Part shown: piece after piece, positions 17,636 through 26,519 of the stretch | How positions within the stretch are numbered: position 1 is the stretch's first letter | Layout: each line of letters starts with the position of its first letter | Notes under the pieces: model-generated | The model's input: the letters and a program-made list of their open reading frames with translations, nothing else | Database searches by the model: none | Told to the model about the DNA's origin: nothing | DNA from: DATEDA01 sp963754305 | GTDB lineage: Bacteria; Pseudomonadota; Gammaproteobacteria; Burkholderiales; SG8-39 | Direction of reading: 5' to 3' | Assembly: GCA_963754305.1 (NCBI GenBank) | Contig: CAVWFR010000043.1 | Span: 186,001 to 250,000 of the forward strand | DNA length: 64,000 nt | Position numbers and translations under genes: made by a program

Positions 17636-17682
17636 TACCAGCGCGCTGCGCATGCTCGTGCCCAAGCGATCGCTGGTATAAC
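17636..17682 (+). promoter_or_regulatory. Inverted repeat and extended -10 element before the histidine kinase
   Basis: TACCAGCG (17636-17643) pairs with CGCTGGTA (17671-17678), an 8-base inverted repeat with a 27-base spacer. The right arm runs into TGGTATAAC (17674-17682), which looks like an extended -10 element reading toward the kinase ATG at 17758. No good -35 was found. It lies between divergent genes, so it could also control the AsmA-like gene. Confidence 0.35.
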
Positions 17683-17757
17683 TCGTGCTTGAGTCGTATG
17701 GGTCGTGCTGGTGTCAGCGGCCGACGAAGCAATCCGGAGCGCCACATCTTCGCTCGC

Positions 17758-20700
17758 ATGCCGAACCCTTCCGCTCTGCTCGAGCACGCCGAAGCGACGC
17801 GCCAGACGTTGCGCAAGACCGCGCGCTGGACCGCGCTGCTCGCGGGCGCGATCGGCATCGGCGCGATGGTCGGCTGGGTGGCCGATGTCGATGGCCTGCG
17901 CACGTTCGGCGCGGACTTTCCGTCGATGCAGCTCGGGACGGCGCTCGGGCTGGTGCTCGCGACAGCGGCGCTCGTGGCGGTGCAGAGCGCGCGCGAGCGA
18001 GTGCGACGCGCCGGGCGCTACGCCGCGGGTGCAGCCGTTGCCCTGGGGCTACTTTCGCTCCTGAGCCACGCCACCGGGGCGGCCCTTGGGCTCGACTTCG
18101 CGTTCACCGGCCTCGCGCGGAGCCCGGACGAGCTGCCGAAGCCGATGGCGATCTCGAGCGCGTTCGCGCTGACGCTGGCGGCGCTCGGCATCGCGTTCGC
18201 GCCGGTTGCCTCGGCGAGCGCGGTCGCGGTGAACCGCGCGATCGTGATCGCCGTTGCGAGCCTCGCGATCGTGTCCCTGGTCGGGTTGACCTTCCGGGCG
18301 CTGATGTTCTACGGCATCTCCCCCCTGTTCGGCATGTCGTTGCCGGGCGCGGTCGCGTTCGTGCTCCTCGCGATAAGCCTGCTCGCCGCCCGTCCCGACG
18401 CGTGGCTGGTGGGCGTGGTGGCGAGCGAGCGGCCCGGCGCGGTGATCACCCGCTGGATGCTGCCGGCGGCAATCCTGGTCCCGCTGGTTGCGCACTGGCT
18501 GCATCTCCTCGGCATGCGCGCAGGCCTCGTCGACGAGCCCGTGGCGGAAGGGCTCCTCACCCTCCTGATGATCGCGGTGCTCGGCGCCCTCACATTATGG
18601 ATCGCCGGCGAGCTGGACCGATACAACGCGCGCCGCGAGCGCGCCGAGGAGGAAGCGCGCACGCAGCGCGAGTGGTTGCAGGTGGTGCTCGCCGGCATCG
18701 GCGACGGCGTCATGGCGACCGATCGCGCCGGGCGCGTGCGCTTCCTCAACGCCGCGGCCCAGCAATTCGCGCGGCATCCGGATACGGCCGTGGGTCGCCC
18801 GATCGAGGAGCTGCTCGAGATCGTCGACGAGCGCACGGGGCTCGGGATCGGGTCGCCGCTCGAGCGCGCGCTCGCCGAGCGCCGGCCCGCTGCAGTGGGC
18901 GGCGAGCCAGCGCTCCGTCTACCCGGCGGGATGCTCCAGGCGGTGGAGATCAACGCCGCGCCCATTCTCGACTCGCGCGGCGAGCTGGCGGGCGGCGTGC
19001 TCATGGTGCGCGATGCCGCACGCCGCCGGGCAGCCGAGCGCGCGATGCGCGAGGCGTACGCCGAATTGGACCGGCGCGTGATCGAGCGGAACGCCGCGCT
19101 GGAGCGCACCGCGGCGACCTTGCACGAGCGCACGACGCTCCTCACCACCATCGCCGCGACGACGCCCGACCTGATCTACGCGAAGGACCTCGACGGCCGC
19201 TTCCTGATGGTCAACCCCGCGTACCTGCGGGCGATCGGCAAGGCGGACCTCGACGTCGTCGGCCGCAGCGCGCTCGAGCTCGACCCCGACCCGGACCGCG
19301 CGCGCGGGTCGGCCGATAGCGATCGGACGGTCGTCGAGTCCGGCCGGTCGATCACGGTCGAGGAGCACTTCGCCGGCGCGGCGGGCGCGCGCACTTATCT
19401 CACCACGAAGTCGCCGCTGCGCGACGAGCAGGGGCGGGTGGTCGCGCTGATCGGCGTCGCGACCGACATCACCGACCGCAAGCGCGCCGAGCGCGAGCTC
19501 GAGAACCTGGTCGCGACCGAGCAGCGACTGCGGGGCGAGGCCGAGCGCGCCAACCGCGCGAAGGACGAGTTCCTGGCGATCGTGTCGCACGAGCTGCGCT
19601 CGCCGCTCAACGCGCTGCGCGGCTGGGGGCATCTGCTCGCCGCCACGCGGCCGCTCGATCCCGGGCTGGTCGACCGCGCCACCGCGGCGATCAAGCGCAA
19701 CGTCGAGCACCAGGCGCGGCTCATCGACGACATCCTCGACACCTCCCGCAGCATGAGCGGCAAGCTCACGCTCGAGCGCCATCCGCTCGATCTGGTCGAG
19801 GTGGTGCACGCGGCGCTCGAGATCACGCGGCCGGCGGCCGGGGCGAAGCGGATCGAGCTCCGCGCGGAGTCCGATCACCCGGTGGTGACGGTGGACGGAG
19901 ACCCGGGCCGCTTGCAGCAGGTCGTGACGAACCTGTTGTCGAACGCGATCAAGTTCACCGCCCAGGGCGGCGTCATCCGCACCGAGGTCAGGCTCGCGGG
20001 CCAGCACGTGCAGCTCGCGGTGCGCGACAACGGCCAGGGCATCGCGCCGGAGTTCTTGCCGCACGTCTTCGAGCGCTTCACGCAGGCCGATACCTCGACC
20101 ACGCGCCGTGCCGGCGGGCTCGGGATCGGGCTCGCGCTGGTCCGCAACATCGTCGAGCTGCATGGCGGGAAGGTGCGGGCGGAGAGCGAGGGCGTCGGGC
20201 TGGGTGCGGCGTTCATCGTCGACCTGCCGGCGCCGGCCATCGCAATGGCGGCGCGCAGTCCCGCACCGGCCGCCGGCGCGGGCGCGGCGGAGCGCCGTCT
20301 GAGCGGACTCAGGGTGCACGTGGTGGACGACGATCCCGACGCGCGCGAGGTGATCGGCCTCGCGCTGCGCCAGGCGGGGGCGGCGGTCGAAGCGTTCGAG
20401 TCGGGCGACGCGCTGCTCGCGGCGCTCGAGCGCGCCGACTCGCCGCCTGACGTGCTGCTGCTCGATCTCGCGATGCCCGGCGAGGACGGCTTCGCGGTGC
20501 TGGCGCGCGTACGCACGCTCGAAGCGGCCCGCGCGGTGGAGCCGGAGTGCGAGCTGCCCGCCATCGCGGTGTCCGCGTTCACCCAGATCGATCGGCAGCG
20601 CCTAGCGGCGGCGGGTTTCCGCGATCGCGTCGCGAAGCCGGTGGACGCCGAGCGGCTCGTGAGCGCCATTCGCGCGGTGGTCGACTGGCCATGGCCGGGC

Positions 20701-20769
20701 AAAGCTCCCTTGCCCGGCGCCGCGGCGCCGGACCAGGCCGAACACGACGCCAGCCGCGCCGCGCGCTGA
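17758..20769 (+). CDS. Membrane-bound hybrid sensor histidine kinase with two PAS domains and a receiver
   Basis: A 1003-residue protein. Residues 1-290 hold about eight membrane helices without a named sensor signature. PAS domain 1 starts near 304 (WLQVVLAGIGDGVMATDRAG). After a helical linker, PAS 2 runs from about 457 (IAATTPDLIYAKDLDGRFL) to TDITDRKRAE. The HisKA box FLAIVSHELRSPLNALRGW has the phospho-accepting His near 611. The ATPase has an N box (LLSNAIKFT) and G boxes (DNGQGIAP, GGLGIGLAL). The receiver (about 855-980) has DDDPDA, the acceptor Asp in LLLDLAMPGEDG near 903, and the conserved Lys in VAKPVD. The start at MPNPSALLEHA is preferred to an ATG 69 bases upstream. No cognate regulator gene is adjacent. 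Confidence 0.92.
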   Translation: MPNPSALLEHAEATRQTLRKTARWTALLAGAIGIGAMVGWVADVDGLRTFGADFPSMQLGTALGLVLATAALVAVQSARERVRRAGRYAAGAAVALGLLSLLSHATGAALGLDFAFTGLARSPDELPKPMAISSAFALTLAALGIAFAPVASASAVAVNRAIVIAVASLAIVSLVGLTFRALMFYGISPLFGMSLPGAVAFVLLAISLLAARPDAWLVGVVASERPGAVITRWMLPAAILVPLVAHWLHLLGMRAGLVDEPVAEGLLTLLMIAVLGALTLWIAGELDRYNARRERAEEEARTQREWLQVVLAGIGDGVMATDRAGRVRFLNAAAQQFARHPDTAVGRPIEELLEIVDERTGLGIGSPLERALAERRPAAVGGEPALRLPGGMLQAVEINAAPILDSRGELAGGVLMVRDAARRRAAERAMREAYAELDRRVIERNAALERTAATLHERTTLLTTIAATTPDLIYAKDLDGRFLMVNPAYLRAIGKADLDVVGRSALELDPDPDRARGSADSDRTVVESGRSITVEEHFAGAAGARTYLTTKSPLRDEQGRVVALIGVATDITDRKRAERELENLVATEQRLRGEAERANRAKDEFLAIVSHELRSPLNALRGWGHLLAATRPLDPGLVDRATAAIKRNVEHQARLIDDILDTSRSMSGKLTLERHPLDLVEVVHAALEITRPAAGAKRIELRAESDHPVVTVDGDPGRLQQVVTNLLSNAIKFTAQGGVIRTEVRLAGQHVQLAVRDNGQGIAPEFLPHVFERFTQADTSTTRRAGGLGIGLALVRNIVELHGGKVRAESEGVGLGAAFIVDLPAPAIAMAARSPAPAAGAGAAERRLSGLRVHVVDDDPDAREVIGLALRQAGAAVEAFESGDALLAALERADSPPDVLLLDLAMPGEDGFAVLARVRTLEAARAVEPECELPAIAVSAFTQIDRQRLAAAGFRDRVAKPVDAERLVSAIRAVVDWPWPGKAPLPGAAAPDQAEHDASRAAR

Positions 20770-20870
20770 TCCTTCACTCCGTTTGTAAACGCTACACGGC
20801 GGGAAGCTCGAGCGCCGATCGGCGGGCGCGCGCCTTGCTACGACGCGGCAGTCCTCCCATTGACGCCCCC

Positions 20871-22601
20871 ATGCGCTACCTCGTTCTCGCTACCGACTAC
20901 GACGGCACGCTCGCGCTGAACAACCGCGTCGCGCCGGATACCGTCGACGCGCTGCGGCGGCTCGCAGCGACCGGGCGCAAGCTCGTCCTGGTGACCGGCC
21001 GGGAGCTGGACGAGCTGCTGGCAATCTTCCCGGAGATGGAGATGTTCGACCGCGTTGTCGCGGAGAACGGCGCGTTGCTCTACACCCCGGCGACCCGCAA
21101 GCGGAAGTCGCTCGGCGAGCCGCCGCCGGCGGCATTCGTCGCCGAGCTCGCGCGCCGCGGCGTCGATCCGCTCGCGGTCGGCGAGACGATCGTCGCGACG
21201 GTGGAACCGAACGAGACCATCGTGCTCGAGACGATCCGTGATCTCGGGCTCGAGCTCCAGGTCATCTTCAACAAGGGCGCGGTGATGGTGCTGCCCGCGT
21301 CGGTGAACAAGGCGAGCGGGCTGCAGGCGGCGCTCGCGGACATGGGGCTTTCGGCGCGGAACGTCGTCGCGATCGGTGATGCGGAGAACGATCACGCGCT
21401 GTTGCGCTCGGTGGAGTACGGCGTCGCCGTGGCGAACGCGATTACGTCGCTGAAGCAAGAGGCCGACCGCACCAGCGAGCTCGACCACGGCGCAGCGGTG
21501 ATCGAGCTCGTCGATGCACTCATCGAGCACGATCTCGCCAGGAGCCCGCCGCGACGGCTCCGGCGGACGCTCCTCCTCGGTACCCGAACCGACGGCGAGG
21601 AGTTCCGCGTGCCAGCCGCCGGGATCAGCCTGTTGATCGCCGGCTCCTCCGGCAGCGGCAAGTCGACCGTCGCGACCGGCGTGCTCGAGCGCGTGAGCGC
21701 CGAGGGCTACCAGTTCTGCGTGATCGATCCCGAAGGGGACTACGAGGACCTGGCCGAGGCGATCGCGTTCGGCAGCGCCGAGCGCGGCCCGACGGTGAGC
21801 GAGATCCTGACCGCGCTCGAGAAACCGGACGCGAACGTGGTGGTGAACCTGATCGGCCTGCCGTTGCAGGACCGGCCCGCGTTCTTCCTCGGCCTGCTGC
21901 CGCGGCTGCAGGAGCTGCGCGCGAAGACCGGGCGGCCGCACTGGATCCTGGTCGATGAAACGCACCACCTGATGCCGCGGGAGTGGGATCCGGCCGCGGT
22001 GGTCGTCACGCCGGAGCTGACGGGGTTGATCTACGTCACGGTCCACCCCGACTTGATCGCCCCGGCGGTGCTGCAGACGGTCGATCTGATCGCCGCGCTC
22101 GGCGAAGCGCCGGAGGACACCATCGGCGCGTTCGCGCGCGCCGCCGGGTTGCCGGAGCCGCCGACGGAGGGGGTGAAGCTCGAACCGGGCGAGATGCTGG
22201 TCTGGACGGAGGGCAACGGCGAGGGCGCGCACAGAGTCCGCATCGCGCCGAGCAAGACCGAGCGCCGCCGCCATCGCCGCAAGTACGCCGAGGGCGAGCT
22301 CCCGCCCGATCGCAGCTTCTATTTCCGCGGCCCGGAGGCGAAGCTCAACCTGCGCGCCCAGAACCTGATGCTGTTCCTGCAGCTCGCCGACGGCGTGGAC
22401 GACGACACCTGGCTGCATCACCTGCGCCAGGGCGATTACTCGCGCTGGATGCGCGGCAGCATCAAGGACGACACGCTGGCCGAGGAAGTGGCGACGGTCG
22501 AGCAGGCCGCGGACATCGCGCCGGCGGCGAGCCGCGCACGGGTACGGTCCGCGGTAGAGGAGCATTACACCGTGCCGGCCGCGGGCGAAGGCGCGAGCTG
22601 A
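20871..22601 (+). CDS. HAD-IIB phosphatase fused to a HerA/DUF87-like P-loop ATPase
   Basis: A 576-residue two-domain protein. Residues 1-225 are a HAD phosphatase: motif I DYDGTLALN, motif II LVTGRE, the motif III Lys in NKASGL, and motif IV GDAENDHALL. The cap is of C2B type, as in sugar-phosphate phosphatases. Residues about 240-500 form a P-loop ATPase with Walker A GSSGSGKST (near 257) and Walker B WILVDETHH (near 359), closest in style to HerA/VirB4-type DUF87 ATPases. The C-terminal part (RSFYFRGPEAKLNLRAQN) is unassigned. It ends 2 bases before the ROK kinase start, so a sugar-phosphate role is likely. Substrate and the reason for an ATPase are unknown. Confidence 0.85.
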   Translation: MRYLVLATDYDGTLALNNRVAPDTVDALRRLAATGRKLVLVTGRELDELLAIFPEMEMFDRVVAENGALLYTPATRKRKSLGEPPPAAFVAELARRGVDPLAVGETIVATVEPNETIVLETIRDLGLELQVIFNKGAVMVLPASVNKASGLQAALADMGLSARNVVAIGDAENDHALLRSVEYGVAVANAITSLKQEADRTSELDHGAAVIELVDALIEHDLARSPPRRLRRTLLLGTRTDGEEFRVPAAGISLLIAGSSGSGKSTVATGVLERVSAEGYQFCVIDPEGDYEDLAEAIAFGSAERGPTVSEILTALEKPDANVVVNLIGLPLQDRPAFFLGLLPRLQELRAKTGRPHWILVDETHHLMPREWDPAAVVVTPELTGLIYVTVHPDLIAPAVLQTVDLIAALGEAPEDTIGAFARAAGLPEPPTEGVKLEPGEMLVWTEGNGEGAHRVRIAPSKTERRRHRRKYAEGELPPDRSFYFRGPEAKLNLRAQNLMLFLQLADGVDDDTWLHHLRQGDYSRWMRGSIKDDTLAEEVATVEQAADIAPAASRARVRSAVEEHYTVPAAGEGAS

Positions 22602-22603
22602 CG

Positions 22604-23434
22604 ATGGGCGCACCGAGCTCCCGCCGTAAAGAAGGGGCGCCGCGCGACGCGAAGCGGCGCGCCGCTGCGCCCGCCGCCGGGAAGCGCGCCGGCCGCATGC
22701 CGCGCGCGCCGTCGAGAATCCTCGTCATCGACATCGGCGGAACGAGCGTCAAGATCCTCGCGACCGGACACACCGAGCCGCGCAAGGTGCCCTCGCACGA
22801 GAAGCTCACGCCGACGCAGATGATCGAGTCGGTCATGGAGGTCGCGGCGGAGTGGGACTACGATGCGGTGTCGATCGGCTACCCCGGCCTCGTCGGCGCG
22901 CAGGGCCCGCGCTCCGAGCCGGGCAATCTCGGCGCGGGCTGGGTCGGCTTCAACTTCGCTGCCGCGTTCGATCGGCCGGTGCGGATCATCAACGACGCCG
23001 CGATGCAGGCGCTGGGCAGCTACGACGGCGGCCGGATGCTGTTCCTCGGCCTCGGGACCGGGCTCGGCTCGGTGCTGATCGCCGAGCACGTGGTGGTGCC
23101 GATGGAGCTCGGCGAACTGCCCTGGAAGGGCGGCCGGCCGATCGGCGTCGAGCTCGGCCGCGACCGGCTCGACGAGATCGGAAAGCGGGAATGGCGGAAG
23201 CGCGTCGCGCGCGTCGTGGCGATCTTGTCCGCCGCTTTCACCGCCGACCATGTCGTGCTGGGCGGCGGCAACGCGAAGCTCATCAAGAAGGTCCCGCCGG
23301 GTGTGCGCATCGGCCACAATCTCGCCGCGTTCCGGGGCGGGTTCCGCCTCTGGAATCTGCCCGACGTGCAGACGCTGTCAGCTGAGGGGGAGTCGGCGGC
23401 GCAACCGGCGACCGGGGAGTGGCGGGTGATCTAG
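22604..23434 (+). CDS. ROK family glucokinase, polyphosphate-glucokinase-like
   Basis: A 276-residue sugar kinase. After a basic, low-complexity 35-residue leader, the ATP/phosphate loop LVIDIGGTSVKILATG appears, followed by SIGYPGLVGAQGP, the catalytic Asp region RIINDAAMQALGSY, and FLGLGTGLGSVLI. The CxCGxxGC zinc motif of ROK repressors is absent, as in polyphosphate glucokinases. It would phosphorylate glucose in the cytosol, using polyphosphate or ATP. The ATG lies 2 bases after the upstream HAD-ATPase stop. An internal ATG at MPRAPSRIL would remove the leader and is a reasonable alternative start. Glucose-6-phosphate made here could feed the glycogen-trehalose genes 5 kb away. Confidence 0.85.
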   Translation: MGAPSSRRKEGAPRDAKRRAAAPAAGKRAGRMPRAPSRILVIDIGGTSVKILATGHTEPRKVPSHEKLTPTQMIESVMEVAAEWDYDAVSIGYPGLVGAQGPRSEPGNLGAGWVGFNFAAAFDRPVRIINDAAMQALGSYDGGRMLFLGLGTGLGSVLIAEHVVVPMELGELPWKGGRPIGVELGRDRLDEIGKREWRKRVARVVAILSAAFTADHVVLGGGNAKLIKKVPPGVRIGHNLAAFRGGFRLWNLPDVQTLSAEGESAAQPATGEWRVI

Positions 23435-23486
23435 GAGGCCCGAGGAGGCCCGCGCGGGTGGGCATGTCGATTGCAGACGTATCGGC

Positions 23487-24083
23487 ATGATCACGCTTAG
23501 GTCTCAGGCTGGGCGCGGGCTGGCTGGCGGGTTGGCAGTCTCTGCGGTCCTCGCCGCAGCGATAGTGTCGATTGGGCTCAGCCGGTCCCTCAACGCCGAC
23601 GGCCCGGCCGCGATCGCGCCGGTCGCCGTGGAGCCGGATCCGCGACGGCATGCGCTCGCCACCTATCTGGCGGACAAGTACGACGTGCCGGCGCGAGTGA
23701 CCGGCCGGGTGGTGACCGAGGCGCACGCCGTCGGCGCCGAGGCCGGTGTCGATCCGCTACTGATCCTCGCGGTCGTCGCGGTCGAGTCCAACTTCAAGCC
23801 GGACGCGCGCAGCGGTTACGGCGCCCAGGGCCTCATGCAGATCGTGCCGCGGTTCCATCGCGAACGGCTGGCAGAGCATGGCGGCGAGCACATGGTCTCG
23901 GATCCGAGAGTAAACCTGACGGTCGGGACGCAGATTCTGCAGGAGTACGTCCGGAAGACCGGGAGCGTTCCACGCGGCCTGCAACGCTACGCGGGCTGGG
24001 AAGCCGACGTCGATCGCCGGTACGCCCGCAAAGTACTGGCGGAGAAGCAACGCTTGCAGCGGGTCGTGGAGCAGTCGGCCTAG
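23487..24083 (+). CDS. Lytic transglycosylase, SLT domain
   Basis: A 198-residue protein with an N-terminal hydrophobic segment (GLAVSAVLAAAIVSIGLS), acting as signal or anchor. A soluble lytic transglycosylase domain follows: LLILAVVAVESNFKPDARS has the catalytic Glu, YGAQGLMQIVP is the second motif, and NLTVGTQILQEYV and LQRYAGW follow. It cleaves peptidoglycan glycan strands in the periplasm to give anhydromuropeptides. The domain is short, so it may serve a local role rather than bulk turnover. Confidence 0.9.
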   Translation: MITLRSQAGRGLAGGLAVSAVLAAAIVSIGLSRSLNADGPAAIAPVAVEPDPRRHALATYLADKYDVPARVTGRVVTEAHAVGAEAGVDPLLILAVVAVESNFKPDARSGYGAQGLMQIVPRFHRERLAEHGGEHMVSDPRVNLTVGTQILQEYVRKTGSVPRGLQRYAGWEADVDRRYARKVLAEKQRLQRVVEQSA

Positions 24084-24144
24084 AGTGCGTCAGGCACGCC
24101 GAATGCAGATAGCGGACCACGTTCGCATACTTATGGAGACGGTC

Positions 24145-24273
24145 ATGATCAAGCTCATATCCGCCGCGGTTGCCGCTTCGCTCTTCGCGCTTGCCGGCTG
24201 CAATACGATGCAGGGGCTGGGCCAGGACATCGAGCGCGGTGGCGAGAAGTTGCAAGAGAAGGCGAAGAAGTAA
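24145..24273 (+). CDS. Entericidin-type small lipoprotein
   Basis: A 42-residue lipoprotein: a signal peptide with lipobox LFALAGC, then CNTMQGLGQDIERGGEKLQE ending KAKK, the entericidin A/B pattern. Entericidins are outer-membrane-associated lipoproteins described as a toxin/antidote pair tied to osmotic and stationary-phase regulation; here only one copy is seen. MIKLISAA at 24145 is chosen; another ATG 12 bases upstream is possible. Confidence 0.88.
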   Translation: MIKLISAAVAASLFALAGCNTMQGLGQDIERGGEKLQEKAKK

Positions 24274-24285
24274 ACGCCCGCGCCA

Positions 24286-24648
24286 GTGCCCCGGCGACGC
24301 GTCCCCGCATTTGTCGCTGCGCTCGCTGCGTCGCTCGTTCTCGCGGCCTGCGAAAAATCCGACCAGCAGAAGCTGAAGACCGACGCCAAGGAGGCTGGCA
24401 AGGCGCTGAAGCAGGTCGGCGAGACCACGGGTCAGGTCATCGAGGACGCGGCAATCACCGCCAAGGTGAAGGCCGCGTTGCTCGCGGAGAAGAACGTCAG
24501 GAGCCGCGAGGTGGACGTGGAGACATTTCAAGGCAAGGTCGTGTTGAAGGGTCGCGTCCCCGACCGCGCTCAGGCCGATCTCGCCCTCAAGGTGGCACGA
24601 TCGGTGGAGGGCGTGAAAGCGGTGGAGAGCCGGATCGCAGTCAACTGA
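24286..24648 (+). CDS. BON-domain lipoprotein
   Basis: A 120-residue protein starting at GTG, with a lipoprotein signal (ASLVLAACEK), a Lys-rich helical stretch and one BON domain (ITAKVKAALLAEKNV to GRVPDRAQADLALKVARSVEGVKAVESRI). BON proteins of the OsmY/YraP type act at the periplasmic face of membranes and help envelope integrity under osmotic stress. It follows the entericidin gene by 12 bases on the same strand, so the two are probably co-transcribed. Confidence 0.85.
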   Translation: MPRRRVPAFVAALAASLVLAACEKSDQQKLKTDAKEAGKALKQVGETTGQVIEDAAITAKVKAALLAEKNVRSREVDVETFQGKVVLKGRVPDRAQADLALKVARSVEGVKAVESRIAVN

Positions 24649-25012
24649 TTCTTGGGGGCGGGCGCCGATGGCGGCTAGCCGGCGCGGCGGCGGAGCTGCC
24701 GAACAGCCGATTGCCCTCGATAGCGTCGCAGGCGATAAGGAAGGCAGCCGCATTCCAGGATTGTCCGGGCATCCCGCTCGGCACGAGCGTGCGGCCGTGC
24801 AGCCATTCGTTGAATTGCCAGTGCTTGAGCGCATTGGCCCGCGCAACCTTGACGAGCTCGGCCCGCGCGCTGGCTGCCGGCCCGAGCTGCGCGAGCGCCG
24901 CGACCCAGAAGCCGCCGACGAACGGCCAGATGCCGCCGTTGTGGTACTGCCATTCGAGGTTCTGGCGGTGGCGCGACATGTACGGCCGCCACAAGAAGGC
25001 AGGACGTTGCAT
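24641..25012 (-). pseudogene. C-terminal fragment of a six-hairpin glycoside hydrolase
   Basis: The frame reads LWRPYMSRHRQNLEWQYHNG and GGIWPFVGGFWVAALAQL, then ends near 24650. This is the C-terminal region of amylo-alpha-1,6-glucosidase / neutral-invertase-like hydrolases. It begins abruptly at about 25005-25012, where the plus-strand kaiC sequence also begins. The earlier part of the same protein is found displaced at 27010-27480. The stretch between the two pieces (roughly 90 residues by comparison with the family) is missing. Confidence 0.75.
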
Positions 25013-26218
25013 CCCTGGGCTTCGACCTCCCCAAGCTCATCGCGGAGAAGCGGCTTGTCGTGGACTACGTTCGCGTCGAGCGCAGCGAAATTGAAGAGAC
25101 CGGCGAGTACGATCTGGAAGGGTTGTTCGTGCGCCTCGAACACGCGGTCAACTCGGTCCGCGCCAAGCGCGTGTTGCTCGATACGATCGAGTCGCTGTTT
25201 GCCGGCCTGGGGAACGAAACGATCCTGCGCGCGGAGCTCCGCCGCTTACTCCGCTGGCTACGCGATCGAAACCTCACGGTCATGATCACGGGCGAGAAGG
25301 GCGAGACGACCCTGACCCGCCACGGGCTCGAGGAATACGTGACCGACGCCGTCATCCAGCTCGATCATCGCGTCTATGGATCAGATTTCGACGCGGCGCC
25401 TGCGGGTCGTGAAGTACCGCGGCTCTCATCACGGGACCAACGAGTATCCGTTCCTGATCGACGAGAATGGCGTGGGCGTCCTGCCCGCCACGTCCATGAC
25501 CCTGCAGCACGAAGCCTCGTCGGAGCGGATCTCCAGCGGCCTCGAGCGGCTCGACGAGATGCTCGGTGGAGAAGGGTACTACCGCGGCAGCACGGTCCTC
25601 CTCTCGGGAACGGCCGGCACGGGGAAGACCACCGTAGCAGCGCATTTTGTCGACGCAGCCTGACGCGCGCGGAGAGCGAAGCCTTTACTTCCTCTTCGAG
25701 GAGTCTCCGCAGCAGATGCTGCGCAACATGCGCTCGTCCGGCCTCGACCTCAAGCCCTGGGTCGACGGCGGAAAGCTCCAGTTTCGCGCCGACCGGCCGT
25801 CGCGCCACGGGCTCGAGACCCATCTGGTGATGATGCATCGCGCCGTCGAGCAATTCCGGCCGCACGTCGTCGTCATCGATCCGATGACCAACCTGCTGAC
25901 CATCGGGAACGCAGATCGACGTGCGCGCGATGCTCACGCGCATGATCGATTTTCTGAAGATGCGAGGCATCACAGCGCTCTTTACGAGTCTGACATCGGC
26001 CGGGAGCGAGCAGGAGACGACCGAAACGATGATCTCGTCGCTGATGGACACGTGGGCCCTGACGGCGCTCGAGGAAGCCGATCGGAGACGGCAGCGGTGG
26101 CTTTGCGTGTTGAAGTCGCGCGGGATGGAGTCATTCGGACGAGACGCGCGAGTTCCGGATCTCGGACCGGGGGATCGACATTTTGCCATCGCGGGCCGTC
26201 GCCGGCAGGGGAGGATGA
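25005..26218 (+). pseudogene. kaiC: KaiC-like clock/stress ATPase, N-terminus missing and frameshifted
   Basis: Pieces over three frames read FDLPKLIAEKRLVVDYVRVE, LLDTIESLFAGLGNETILRA and VMITGEKGETTLTRHGLEEY from the end of the first RecA-type domain. The second domain follows with LLSGTAGTGKTTVAAHF (Walker A), LYFLFEESPQQMLRNM, VVVIDPMTNL and MISSLMDTWALTALEEAD, stopping at TGA 26216-26218. The first ATPase core with its Walker A is absent. Frames change near 25375, 25655, 25915 and again around 26090-26150. The stop lies 1 base before kaiB. KaiC proteins of non-cyanobacteria are tied to stress or rhythmic control; this copy as read cannot be functional. Confidence 0.8.
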
Positions 26219-26219
26219 A

Positions 26220-26519
26220 ATGGGAGACGAGATGTTCGAGCTGCGGCTCTACGTCGCGGGACAGACGCCCAAGGCGGTCCGGGCGTTTGCCAATCTGAGG
26301 AAGATCTGCGACGAGCATCTTGCGGGACGCTATCGGATCGAAGTCATCGATCTCCTCGAGGATCCCCAGCTCGGCCGGGGCGATCAGATTCTGGCGCTTC
26401 CCACCCTGGTCCGGCGGTTACCCCAGCCGATCAAGAAAATCATCGGCGATCTCTCGAACACCGAGCGAGTGCTGGTCGGGCTCGATCTCCGCTCGCGTCA
26501 GAAAGATCCGCGTGCCTAA
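26220..26519 (+). CDS. kaiB: KaiB-like protein (first copy)
   Basis: A 99-residue thioredoxin-like KaiB domain: ELRLYVAGQTPKAVRAFANL, then RYRIEVIDLLEDPQLGRGDQ, ILALPTLVRRLPQPIKKIIG and a C-terminal GLDLR. In cyanobacteria, KaiB switches fold to bind KaiC. Here it directly follows a kaiC remnant and is complete. The ATG at 26220 fits the conserved beginning of the family. Confidence 0.9.
   Translation: MGDEMFELRLYVAGQTPKAVRAFANLRKICDEHLAGRYRIEVIDLLEDPQLGRGDQILALPTLVRRLPQPIKKIIGDLSNTERVLVGLDLRSRQKDPRA

Noticed and set aside
15675..17681. A 668-codon plus-strand frame antisense to the asmA-like gene
   Set aside because: Composition is typical of reverse-complement shadows and no domain is seen, while the minus strand shows AsmA signatures.
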